From the NCBI GenBank assembly GCA_900763885.1, contig CAAFLY010000259.1, positions 1-14,810 of the forward strand: 14,810 nucleotides of DNA, written 5' to 3'. Origin of the DNA: Clostridia bacterium (lineage in GTDB: Bacteria; Bacillota; Clostridia; Oscillospirales; CAG-272). The position numbers and the translations under genes are program-made. Within the stretch, counting starts at the first letter, position 1; every line of letters begins with the position of its first letter. Shown one piece after another: positions 1-6,555 of the stretch. Under the pieces are notes generated by a model. That model had not been told where the DNA came from and ran no database searches. It saw only the letters and a program-made list of their open reading frames with translations.

Positions 1-480
1 AAAAAAGTGCGTCTTACCGTGCCATGCTTTGCCTGCCCGACCGCGCACAGTTATCTGATCTCCTCCTCGCTCTTCTTTGAAAAGGAATTGTTTGTCCTGC
101 CGTGCGCCTATTCCGGGCTAGATATTTGCTTCATCGGGCATAAGGATCAGGTGCAGGAGGCGATCCAGAAGGCGGAGGAGGAGCTGCTCGATATGCTCGG
201 CGACGTGGATTTCGAGGAATACGCCAAGGCGCGCGGAGAACGGAGAGAGCTGTCCGATCCGCAGATATTGGACATTGTGATGTACGTGGTCCATGAGCTG
301 GAGGATGAGGGGGCGATCCACTGCCGCTGTCCAGAAGGGGAAGGCGATTATACCGTGGAGATCAAGGAGGATCATATAACGGTGGCGTGTGAAAAATGCG
401 GCGCCAAGGCGGAGATCCCGACCGACAGTGTGACCGCAGCGCGCGATTTTTTGAACATCGACAGACTGCAACTGGAATAA
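1..480 (+). CDS. Cys-rich hypothetical protein, 5' end cut by window edge
   Basis: The reading frame is open from base 1 and ends with TAA at 478-480. A GTG at base 7 could start it, but the frame continues upstream and no ribosome binding site is visible, so I treat it as a partial gene. Numbered from that GTG, the visible 157 residues hold a CxxC pair (C7, C10), single cysteines at 33 and 41, an acidic probably helical stretch (about 47-80), and a C-terminal CxC (C106, C108) and CxxC (C128, C131) about 20 residues apart. That spacing suggests a zinc ribbon or other metal site. There are no membrane segments, so it is probably cytosolic. I do not recognise the family. It lies upstream of the small peptide gene on the same strand and may be co-transcribed with it. 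Confidence 0.75.
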   Translation, partial: KKVRLTVPCFACPTAHSYLISSSLFFEKELFVLPCAYSGLDICFIGHKDQVQEAIQKAEEELLDMLGDVDFEEYAKARGERRELSDPQILDIVMYVVHELEDEGAIHCRCPEGEGDYTVEIKEDHITVACEKCGAKAEIPTDSVTAARDFLNIDRLQLE

Positions 481-718
481 CCCGTCCGCGATTCGACAGT
501 GGAGGTACGGACTCCCTGTGGGTCATGTCCGACGGGTGCAAAAAGCCGTTCTTCTGCAAACACAGCTGTCCCTGGAACCTTTCTGCAATGGCGGCATATC
601 CTGATAGCAGAGCCGGGAAGAAGCCGACTCTCCGTATCGAAACCGCGCGTGGAGGAAATACCTTGCGCGAAAAACCGAGGGAAACCGCGTCATGGCGGTA
701 AAGAGAAAGGATAACAAT
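481..718. other. Gene-free stretch with RNA-folding potential
   Basis: No convincing gene is seen in these 238 bases. Just after the upstream stop codon, ACCCGTC (480-486) can pair with GACGGGT (531-537). Inside that pair, CAG plus GGAG (498-504) can pair with CTCCCTG around a 7-base loop, leaving one bulged base. GGTACGGA (503-510 region) could alternatively pair with TCCGTATC near 630-638. The segment could be a structured leader for the small peptide gene at 719 or a small RNA. I could not match it to SRP RNA, 6S RNA, tmRNA, RNase P or a cobalamin riboswitch by eye. No promoter or T-tract terminator is evident. Confidence 0.3.
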
Positions 719-808
719 ATGGGATGCTTCTGCAATCTATTCGACAACAATGAGTGGATCTGGATCCTGATTCTCCTCTGCATTCTGTTCTGCTGCTGCG
801 GCCACTGA
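719..808 (+). CDS. 29-residue Cys-rich single-pass membrane peptide
   Basis: An ATG at 719 opens a 29-codon frame ending at TGA 806-808. It is preceded by AGAAAGGA about 7 bases upstream, a good ribosome binding site. The product begins MGCFCNLFDNNEW, continues with about 13 strongly hydrophobic residues (WIWILILLCILF), and ends in CCCGH. It has six cysteines in 29 residues: two near the N-terminus, one mid-membrane and a C-terminal CCC run. From memory, similar short Cys-rich hydrophobic peptides recur in Clostridia and are sometimes mis-labelled as chorion-like proteins; I could not verify this here. The function is unknown. The terminal cysteines could bind metal, form disulfides or be lipidated, which is speculation. 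The ribosome binding site and the clean layout of polar head, membrane segment and Cys tail argue against a chance ORF. Confidence 0.65.
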   Translation: MGCFCNLFDNNEWIWILILLCILFCCCGH

Positions 809-932
809 TCCGTTTGGACACACGCGCTCTCCATGCGCCGCGTCCGATAACGGATGAATCCCCTGTGCCGCTGTGAAACGGGTGCGGTGCGGCGGGAACC
901 GTTTAGCACGATTCCGGATCCAGGATCCATCG

Positions 933-970
933 TCCGCTTGCTGTGGATTTTTCTGCGGCAAGCGGATTTT
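933..970 (+). terminator. Probable rho-independent terminator before murI promoter
   Basis: TCCGCTTGC (933-941) and GCAAGCGGA (958-966) form a perfect 9-bp stem with a 16-base loop that can pair further through G-T pairs. TTTT follows directly, then CCTTTG. It lies downstream of the 29-residue peptide gene and 14 bases before the murI -35 box, so it would insulate the operon from upstream transcription. The T-tract is short and interrupted, which lowers confidence. Confidence 0.6.
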
Positions 971-983
971 CCTTTGTCGATTC

Positions 984-1012
984 TTGCAATTTGTGGGGAA
1001 CTGTGGTATACT
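984..1012 (+). promoter_or_regulatory. Sigma-A promoter of the murI operon, extended -10
   Basis: TTGCAA (984-989) and TATACT (1007-1012) are separated by exactly 17 bp, and a TG one base before the -10 makes an extended -10. Transcription should start near 1019, about 43 bases before the murI ATG at 1062. The -10 overlaps the left arm of an inverted repeat, a possible operator. Confidence 0.8.
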
Positions 1013-1044
1013 ATCTGCGTGATGCAAAATATGCGTATACCACA
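1002..1044. repeat. 10-bp perfect inverted repeat across the murI promoter
   Basis: TGTGGTATAC (1002-1011) and GTATACCACA (1035-1044) are perfect inverted copies separated by 23 bases, with arm centres 33 bp apart (about three helical turns). The left arm contains the extended -10, and the right arm lies about 16-25 bases into the transcript. The left arm should not be transcribed from this promoter, so the pair is more likely a DNA-level operator than an RNA hairpin. The binding factor is unknown. Confidence 0.5.
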
Positions 1045-1061
1045 TAAGAAAGGCTAAGGCT

Positions 1062-1895
1062 ATGGAGAAGAACTTGCGGCGCGATCCGGTGATCGGCTTT
1101 CTGGATTCAGGGATCGGCGGTCTGACTGTGCTGTATGAGGCGCGCCGCCGCTGTCCGAACGCACGGTACCTCTATTACGCGGACACCGATCACGTGCCGT
1201 ATGGAACCAAAGCCCGTGAGGAGATCCGCCGCTACGTCGTGGACGCGGTGACATTTCTGGTAGAGCATGGCGCGGATATTCTCGTGATCGCCTGCAATAC
1301 CGCGACCAGTATGGCAGTGGAGGTGCTGCGCAGTCGGTTTTCTCTTCCCATCATCGGCATGGAACCGGCAGTCCGTCCGGCAATCCTGCGTTATCCGGGA
1401 GCCAAAATCCTCGTATGCGCGACTCCGGCGACGATCCATGGTGAAAAGCTTCATCATCTCCTTGACATACACCACGCGGATCCATCGACCACGATCCTCG
1501 TCCCCACCCCACGCCTTGTGAACTACGCGGAAGCCGGACAATTCGCGCCGGAGACGATCGTACCGTATCTGCGAGAGGTGATTCCGCCAGACAAATACGC
1601 CGCCTGTGTGCTTGGCTGTACACATTTCACCCTGTTTCGGGACAGCTTTACCACCTGCCTGGGTCGCGACACCGTCTGCATCGACGGCAATAGGGGCACC
1701 GTGAACCGGATGTGCGATGTGTTGGCCGATAACGGGTTTGCGAAGAACGAATCTGCAGAAACAGCACAGGATAGGATAGATGTGGGTATGATGGATGGCT
1801 CCGTGCGGTATTATCTCTCCGGCAGGGAAGTCGCCGATCCAGAAACCCTACAGTTTTATCAGACCATTTTCGACCGCATGGCAGACCTGTCATAA
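1062..1895 (+). CDS. murI: Glutamate racemase
   Basis: This enzyme interconverts L- and D-glutamate without a cofactor, in the cytosol, supplying D-Glu for peptidoglycan stem peptides. The 277-residue length is normal for MurI. The family signatures are present: FLDSGIGGL at 13-21 with Asp15 and Ser16, VPYGTK at 45-50, ACNTAT with the first catalytic Cys78, GMEPAV at 99-104, and LGCTHF with the second catalytic Cys186 and His188. The two-cysteine arrangement and the MEP motif favour glutamate over aspartate racemase. The ATG at 1062 has AGAAAGG about 8 bases upstream and a strong promoter 50 bases upstream. It is the first gene of a three-gene operon; the next gene starts 19 bases after its stop. 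Nothing is missing or broken. Confidence 0.96.
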   Translation: MEKNLRRDPVIGFLDSGIGGLTVLYEARRRCPNARYLYYADTDHVPYGTKAREEIRRYVVDAVTFLVEHGADILVIACNTATSMAVEVLRSRFSLPIIGMEPAVRPAILRYPGAKILVCATPATIHGEKLHHLLDIHHADPSTTILVPTPRLVNYAEAGQFAPETIVPYLREVIPPDKYAACVLGCTHFTLFRDSFTTCLGRDTVCIDGNRGTVNRMCDVLADNGFAKNESAETAQDRIDVGMMDGSVRYYLSGREVADPETLQFYQTIFDRMADLS

Positions 1896-1914
1896 GGTCG
1901 CGACAGGAGAAAAC

Positions 1915-3336
1915 ATGAAAAAAGCAGTGTTATTTGATATGGACGGCGTGCTGATCGACTCGGAGGTCGTGATGCTCCATGCCGCTATCGATGGCTTGAA
2001 GCCCTACGGCATTGATGCGAAGCCGGAGGATTTTGCACCGTTTGTCGGAGCCGGAGAGGACGCGTATCTCGGCAACGTTGTCCGAAAATACGGCGTGGAT
2101 TATACGCTTGCCGTCAAATCCCACGTGTACGATGTCTACGGCGAGATGATTACGCACGCATACACCTGTCCACGCGCCGGGGAGATCATCGCGGCATTGG
2201 CAAAGCAGGGGATCCCGTTTGCCATCTGTTCGAGCGCGGATAAGGCAAAGATCCACCACAATCTGCGCGCGCTTGGCATTCCGGAGACCGCGTTCCCGGC
2301 GATTGTATCCGGTGAGGACGTGACGAAAAACAAACCGGAGCCGGAGATATACGAAAAGGGTGCCGCGATACTCGGTGTAAAGCCGGAGGACTGCATTGTG
2401 GTGGAGGATACGTTAAACGGCATCCGTGCGGGCAAACTGTCCGGTGCGACAACGGTGGCGATCGGTACAAGCCTGAATCTGACCGATTTTATCGCGGGCG
2501 GCAATGCGGATTACTACCTTCCCACCTTACCCGGATTGATACGGATCCTGCGCCAGAACGGGCTCGACACGGGATTGTCCGATCGTCCGGTGCTCCTCGA
2601 AGCCCATCGCGGCGTCGGAACGGAGGCGGTCGAAAACACCATGGCGGCGTTCCGTCTCGCAAAGAAACAGGGATACGATATGATCGAGATGGACACAAAA
2701 TATACTGCCGATCACCACTGTGTCCTATTGCATGACCGCACGCTCAATCGGACCGCCGATCAGCTCAAAAACGACAAGGATGCCGCACCGGTTGCAATTG
2801 TTGAGCGCACCTTGGATGAGGTAAACGGGGCGTATACTTTTGGCGGAGAGCGGATCGCCACACTGGAGGATGTGCTTGCGTTTGCCGCGGAAGAGAAAAT
2901 TGAGCTCAAATTTGACAACGTGTGGCAATCCCACCTGCCTGAGGAGAGACGGAGCTTTCTCACTACCATCGCGGCATCTCCCGCAAAAGGGCTATGCGGC
3001 ATCACGGCATCCGATCTCGCCGCGGTACAGGAGATCCTGTCCGCTCTGCCCGGCTGCCACATCCATTACGACGGTCCGGTGACGGAGGCGGTTCTGGATG
3101 AGCTGCACACCCGTGTACCGCACGAGGATCTGACCGTGTGGCTGCGGTTCGACAACGCCTGCACCGCGTGGTGCAAGAATCCGCCTGTCGATCCTACCCT
3201 TGCCGCTCTGGTCCACCGTTATGGCAAGCTCGGCGTATGGCTCCTGACTACGGAGGACGAGCTGTATACCGCTGCGAAAACATATGGCGCGGACGTGATC
3301 GAAACGGATGGACGGCTGAAACCGCGCGCACATTGA
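1915..3336 (+). CDS. Fusion of HAD phosphatase and glycerophosphodiester phosphodiesterase
   Basis: The protein has 473 residues in one open frame with two complete domains. Residues 1 to about 215 are a HAD subfamily IA phosphatase: DMDGVLIDS at 8-16 (nucleophile Asp8, acid/base Asp10), CSSAD at 105-109 (motif II), KNKPEPE at 138-144 (motif III Lys140) and VVEDTLNGI at 162-170 (Mg-binding Glu164, Asp165). Residues from about 225 to 473 are a GDPD TIM barrel: EAHRG (His231, Arg232), VENTMAAF, MIEMD (Glu258, Asp260), LLHDRTLNRT (His273), IELK (Glu330, Lys332) and a late GADVIETDG. All expected catalytic and metal residues are present. GDPD releases glycerol 3-phosphate from glycerophosphodiesters; the HAD half could then dephosphorylate it, which is inference. 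There is no signal peptide, so it is cytosolic. The ATG at 1915 was chosen for its AGGAGA at 1905-1910; upstream in-frame starts lie inside murI. Confidence 0.9.
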   Translation: MKKAVLFDMDGVLIDSEVVMLHAAIDGLKPYGIDAKPEDFAPFVGAGEDAYLGNVVRKYGVDYTLAVKSHVYDVYGEMITHAYTCPRAGEIIAALAKQGIPFAICSSADKAKIHHNLRALGIPETAFPAIVSGEDVTKNKPEPEIYEKGAAILGVKPEDCIVVEDTLNGIRAGKLSGATTVAIGTSLNLTDFIAGGNADYYLPTLPGLIRILRQNGLDTGLSDRPVLLEAHRGVGTEAVENTMAAFRLAKKQGYDMIEMDTKYTADHHCVLLHDRTLNRTADQLKNDKDAAPVAIVERTLDEVNGAYTFGGERIATLEDVLAFAAEEKIELKFDNVWQSHLPEERRSFLTTIAASPAKGLCGITASDLAAVQEILSALPGCHIHYDGPVTEAVLDELHTRVPHEDLTVWLRFDNACTAWCKNPPVDPTLAALVHRYGKLGVWLLTTEDELYTAAKTYGADVIETDGRLKPRAH

Positions 3337-3349
3337 CAGGAGGACACAT

Positions 3350-4351
3350 ATGACAGACCTGCACTACCTCACCGACTCCTACAACGCGGGGATCGCGCGC
3401 ATTCACAGCCTTGCCGCGCCGCTCAACTTTCTCTACATTACCGATGAACACAATCGTATGAACCATATGGCGGCAAAATGGGACAATCGTCCGTATGAGC
3501 TTGCCGCGAACGCCATCGATTCCATGCAGTATATTCTCTCGCGCTGCCCGGAGATCATATTTGCAGTCAACGGCGGCGATATTGGCAACGATTACGATCC
3601 CGATCCCGAGAAGGTGCGTGCTTCGCACAGGGAGGTCATGGACGCTCTGTACCGCCTGCCGATCCCGGTGCATTGCTGCATTGGCAACCACGATGACGCG
3701 CTCGGAAACGCCATTGATCACGATTGGGACACGGTAAAAGCGGTGATCCTGCCGGATGAAATGCACCGGCTTTGCATGAAGTACAATCCGACGCCAGAGA
3801 ATTACTATTACATCGATGTGGATACAGCGGAGTGTCCATGGCGTATGGTATTCCTGAACACCTCTGACAAGCCGTACTATCTCAAAAACGGCAAATATAC
3901 GCATGGCTGGTGCTCTGAGGTATCGGAGGAACAGTCCCGCTGGTTCGAAAACGACGCGCTTGCGACCGACCGGAACATCATCGTATTCAGCCATCAGCCG
4001 CTCCACAACGCCGGGATCTTCGGGACAGAGGGAATGCCTGACGGTGTAAAGCCTTACGACGATCTGCGCGGTGGTCCACGCCTGTATTATCGCGTGAAGC
4101 AGTGCAGGAATGTCAAGATGCTCATCGCCGGCCACGTCCATTATGACAACATGCTGTACGATGACGGCATCCTCTCCGTGACCACATTATGCTCGCTGGT
4201 GCAGGAGTGGTCGCCGAACTGTCCGAAACGCGTCTGCTGCACACCAAGTGAAACCGCCTTTGATGTGTTCTCGATCAAAGGCAATATGGTGTATACCACA
4301 AGGTTCGGTGCGGGTGAAAACAGGCAGGGTGTGATGCTGCGGATGGAATGA
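3350..4351 (+). CDS. Calcineurin-like metallophosphoesterase
   Basis: This is a 333-residue cytosolic protein without signal peptide or membrane segments. The binuclear metal signature is complete: TDEH (Asp32, His34), GGDIGND (Asp77), GNHDD (Asn113, His114), FSHQPLH (His215) and GHVHYD (His262, His264). It should hydrolyse a phosphomonoester or phosphodiester with two metal ions; the substrate cannot be read from the sequence. The first motif is D-E-H, within the usual DxH pattern. The ATG at 3350 has a perfect AGGAGG at 3338-3343 with a 6-base spacer, and starts 13 bases after the HAD-GDPD stop. It is therefore the last gene of the murI operon. Placement next to a glycerophosphodiesterase suggests a shared role in phosphodiester or polar-lipid-headgroup turnover, but that is inference from context. 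Confidence 0.9.
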   Translation: MTDLHYLTDSYNAGIARIHSLAAPLNFLYITDEHNRMNHMAAKWDNRPYELAANAIDSMQYILSRCPEIIFAVNGGDIGNDYDPDPEKVRASHREVMDALYRLPIPVHCCIGNHDDALGNAIDHDWDTVKAVILPDEMHRLCMKYNPTPENYYYIDVDTAECPWRMVFLNTSDKPYYLKNGKYTHGWCSEVSEEQSRWFENDALATDRNIIVFSHQPLHNAGIFGTEGMPDGVKPYDDLRGGPRLYYRVKQCRNVKMLIAGHVHYDNMLYDDGILSVTTLCSLVQEWSPNCPKRVCCTPSETAFDVFSIKGNMVYTTRFGAGENRQGVMLRME

Positions 4352-4366
4352 TGGAACAATAGAATA

Positions 4367-4403
4367 AAATCAGGGGAAGCGGCGCGATCGTTTCCCCTGA
4401 TTT
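4367..4403. terminator. Bidirectional terminator between murI operon and typA
   Basis: AAATCAGGGGAA (4367-4378) and TTCCCCTGATTT (4392-4403) form a perfect 12-bp stem with a 13-base loop. On the plus strand it ends in TTTGTATTC, 15 bases after the metallophosphoesterase stop. On the minus strand it ends in TTTTATTC, 9 bases after the typA stop. A-rich and T-rich flanks on both sides suit termination in both directions between convergent genes. Confidence 0.9.
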
Positions 4404-4411
4404 GTATTCAA

Positions 4412-6244
4412 TTATCTTTTCAGCTTTGCTTCCGCCTTCAGACGCAGCTCCGTGTTCAGGATCCGCTTGCGCAGACGGATGGTTTTCGGCGTAACCTCAA
4501 TCAGCTCGTCGTTCGCGATGAATTCAATCGCCTGCTCCAGAGAGAGAATCTTAGCGGGAACAAGACGGAGCGCTTCATCGGCACCAGCGGAACGGATGGA
4601 GGTCAGGTGCTTCTTCTTGCATACGTTGACGGCGATGTCTTCTCTCTTCGGACATTCTCCGACGATCATCCCCTCGTAAACGGGAGTCTGTACGCCGATG
4701 AACATGACGCCGCGATCCTGCGTGTTGTAGAGACCGTAGGACGTAGCCTCGCCTTCCTCACTCGCCACCAGAGAACCTGTAAACCGCGTGGTGATTTCGC
4801 CCTTGTACGGCTGATAGCCGTCAAAGAGAGAGTTGATGATGCCTTCACCGCGCGTATCGGTCATGAAATCGCTCCGATAGCCGAACAGACAACGGGACGG
4901 GATGGAGTATTCAATGCGCATACGGGTGCCGGATGCGGAAATGCTCATTTCGAGCAGCTCGCCCTTGCGCGCGCCAAGCTTTTCCACAACGGATCCGACA
5001 TACGCTTCCGGTACGTCAATGGATACGCGTTCCATCGGTTCGCAGGTCACGCCGTCGATTTCCTTGAACAGCACGTGCGGGTTGGAGCAGCAGAGCTCGT
5101 AGCCCTCCCGGCGCATCGTTTCGATGAGGATGGAGAGGTGCATTTCGCCGCGTCCAGCAACCTTGAAGCAGTCGGTCGTTTCGCCGTCCTGTACACGGAG
5201 GGATACGTCCTTGAGCGTTTCCTTGTACAACCGCTCACGCAGCTGTCGGGAGGTGACAAATTTGCCCTCGCGACCCGCAAACGGACTGTCGTTGACGGAG
5301 AAGGTCATCTCAAGCGTCGGCTCGCTGACTTTGACAAACGTGAGCGGCGTGGGATCGAGCGGTGAGGTGATCGTATCGCCGATGGTGATATTCTCTGCGC
5401 CGCTGAAGCATACGATGTCACCCATTTTTGCCTGATCCACGGGATCGCGTGCCAGACCGTCGAACTGATAAAGGGACACAATCCGCGTTTTTTTCGGCTG
5501 TGCGTCGGGATTGTGGTAGTTGGTGATCATCACATCCTCGCCGACATGCACCGTACCCCGTTCGATTCTGCCGATACCGATTCTGCCGACGTAGTCATTG
5601 TAGTCGATGGAGGAAACGAGCAGCTGGAGCGGCGCGTCTGGATCGCCTTCCGGAGCCGGGATGTAGTCGAGAATGGTCTGGAACAGCGGGGTAAGATCGG
5701 TGCCCGGCACATCGGGAGAGAAGGACGCCGTACCAGAACGGCCGGAGCAGAACAGTACCGGAGAATCAAGCTGTTCGTCGGTGGCATCGAGCTCCATGAG
5801 CAGCTCCAGTACCTCGTCCGGCACCTCGGTCAGACGGGCGTCGGGACGGTCAATCTTGTTGATCACTACGATTACGCGGTGTCCAAGCTCCATGGCGCGC
5901 TGCAATACGAATCGGGTCTGCGGCATCGGACCTTCAGCGGCATCCACGAGCAAGATAACGCCGTTGACCATCTTCAGGATCCGTTCCACCTCACCGCCGA
6001 AATCCGCGTGACCGGGGGTGTCGACGATGTTGATCTTCACGCCGTGCCAGTGGACAGAGGTATTTTTCGCGAGAATGGTGATACCTCTCTCCCGTTCCAG
6101 ATCGCCGGAGTCCATAACGCGTTCCCGTACCGTCTGATTTTCATGATATGCGCCGCCCTGCTTCAGCATTTCATCGACAAGAGTCGTCTTGCCGTGGTCA
6201 ACGTGTGCGATGATGGCGACGTTGCGCAGATCTTCTCTAACCAA
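4412..6244 (-). CDS. typA: Ribosome-associated GTPase TypA/BipA
   Basis: TypA is a translation-factor GTPase related to EF-G and LepA that binds the 70S ribosome and supports ribosome assembly and stress adaptation. From a TTG at 6244 the protein has 610 residues, the normal length, and begins MVREDLRNVAIIAHVDHGKT as relatives do. G-motifs are AHVDHGKT at 13-20, RERGITI at 51-57, DTPGH at 75-79 and NKID at 129-132; the G5 position reads CSGRSG instead of the usual SA pair. EF-G-like domain II, the elongation-factor C-terminal domain and the TypA-specific C-terminus follow. The TTG has GAGAGG 8 bases upstream, whereas the in-frame ATG at 6307 lies only about 10 bases after the predicted transcription start with a poor ribosome site. 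If that ATG were used, the protein would be 631 residues. It is a monocistronic minus-strand gene. Confidence 0.93.
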   Translation of the reverse strand: MVREDLRNVAIIAHVDHGKTTLVDEMLKQGGAYHENQTVRERVMDSGDLERERGITILAKNTSVHWHGVKINIVDTPGHADFGGEVERILKMVNGVILLVDAAEGPMPQTRFVLQRAMELGHRVIVVINKIDRPDARLTEVPDEVLELLMELDATDEQLDSPVLFCSGRSGTASFSPDVPGTDLTPLFQTILDYIPAPEGDPDAPLQLLVSSIDYNDYVGRIGIGRIERGTVHVGEDVMITNYHNPDAQPKKTRIVSLYQFDGLARDPVDQAKMGDIVCFSGAENITIGDTITSPLDPTPLTFVKVSEPTLEMTFSVNDSPFAGREGKFVTSRQLRERLYKETLKDVSLRVQDGETTDCFKVAGRGEMHLSILIETMRREGYELCCSNPHVLFKEIDGVTCEPMERVSIDVPEAYVGSVVEKLGARKGELLEMSISASGTRMRIEYSIPSRCLFGYRSDFMTDTRGEGIINSLFDGYQPYKGEITTRFTGSLVASEEGEATSYGLYNTQDRGVMFIGVQTPVYEGMIVGECPKREDIAVNVCKKKHLTSIRSAGADEALRLVPAKILSLEQAIEFIANDELIEVTPKTIRLRKRILNTELRLKAEAKLKR

Positions 6245-6251
6245 AGTCGTA

Positions 6252-6260
6252 TCCTCTCCC
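6252..6260 (-). promoter_or_regulatory. Ribosome binding site that decides the typA TTG start
   Basis: On the minus strand GGGAGAGGA (6260-6252) ends 7 bases before the TTG at 6244. This near-ideal placement supports TTG over the ATG at 6307, whose upstream sequence is only AAGGTTGGAAAAC. Confidence 0.65.
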
Positions 6261-6323
6261 TCGAATCCAAGGGAGCTTTTCCTTTCTTGCAATCGCTTAC
6301 AATTCATGTTTTCCAACCTTAAT

Positions 6324-6352
6324 AGTATAGCACAAAAACGGCAAAAAAGAAA
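6324..6352 (-). promoter_or_regulatory. typA promoter, extended -10
   Basis: On the minus strand, TATACT (6329-6324) is preceded by TGC, giving an extended -10. A weak -35 (TTTCTT, 6352-6347) sits 17 bp upstream. Transcription should start near 6317, giving a leader of about 73 bases to the TTG start. The stretch 6245-6555 between typA and argF otherwise holds only candidate terminators; I see no gene in it. Confidence 0.65.
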
Positions 6353-6390
6353 GGATTTGCGCGAAAAAAACACAGATTCAGCAGTTTGCA

Positions 6391-6413
6391 AAAAGAAAAA
6401 GCCCATATCGGGC
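6391..6413 (-). terminator. Possible second, short terminator downstream of argF
   Basis: On the minus strand GCCC (6413-6410), a 5-base loop and GGGC (6404-6401) are followed by TTTTTCTTTTT. The stem is only 4 bp, but all G-C, and the T-tract is long. It lies about 78 bases beyond the main argF terminator and could catch read-through before the typA promoter. Confidence 0.3.
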
Positions 6414-6483
6414 AGGGGATTGTCATATGTTCAGGGAGGGGAAAACAGAGCGTGAAAACCATGGATCCGCATCGGCAGCAAAA

Positions 6484-6530
6484 CGATAAAAACCGCGTCG
6501 TATCCGACGAAAAAGCCGATTCGACGCGGT
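6484..6530 (-). terminator. Terminator of the arginine operon
   Basis: On the minus strand ACCGCGTCG (6530-6522) pairs perfectly with CGACGCGGT (6500-6492); after one mismatch three more pairs close inside. TTTTTATCGTTTT follows the stem. It begins about 25 bases after the argF stop. On the plus strand the stem is followed by A residues, so it works only for the minus direction. Confidence 0.85.
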
Positions 6531-6555
6531 AAAACCGTATTGCTTTTTGCACAGA

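Noticed and set aside
525..704. Frame from ATG 525 with a Cys pattern (SDGCKKPFFCKHSCPW)
   Set aside because: The nearest ribosome-like GGAGG is about 19 bases from the ATG, the rest of the frame is low-complexity Arg/Lys-rich, and the region shows pairing potential instead. It is not excluded, only unsupported.
916..928. Tandem GGATCC copies separated by one base
   Set aside because: A 6-base duplicate this short is likely chance; there is no sign of cloning vector or a mobile end.
523..930. 135-codon minus-strand frame covering the small peptide gene
   Set aside because: No ribosome site, an Arg/Ser/Cys-rich composition, and it runs through the plus-strand peptide gene and terminator.
1034..1044. 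Minus-strand -10 (TATACG) in the right arm of the murI inverted repeat
   Set aside because: No acceptable -35 lies 16-18 bp upstream on that strand.
1795..1914. Upstream in-frame extension of the HAD-GDPD gene
   Set aside because: It lies inside murI in another frame, and the ATG at 1915 has a proper ribosome site and the standard HAD N-terminus.
6319..6552. 77-codon hydrophobic minus-strand frame between argF and typA
   Set aside because: It spans the arg terminator and the typA promoter and has no ribosome site; the hydrophobicity comes from T-rich tracts.
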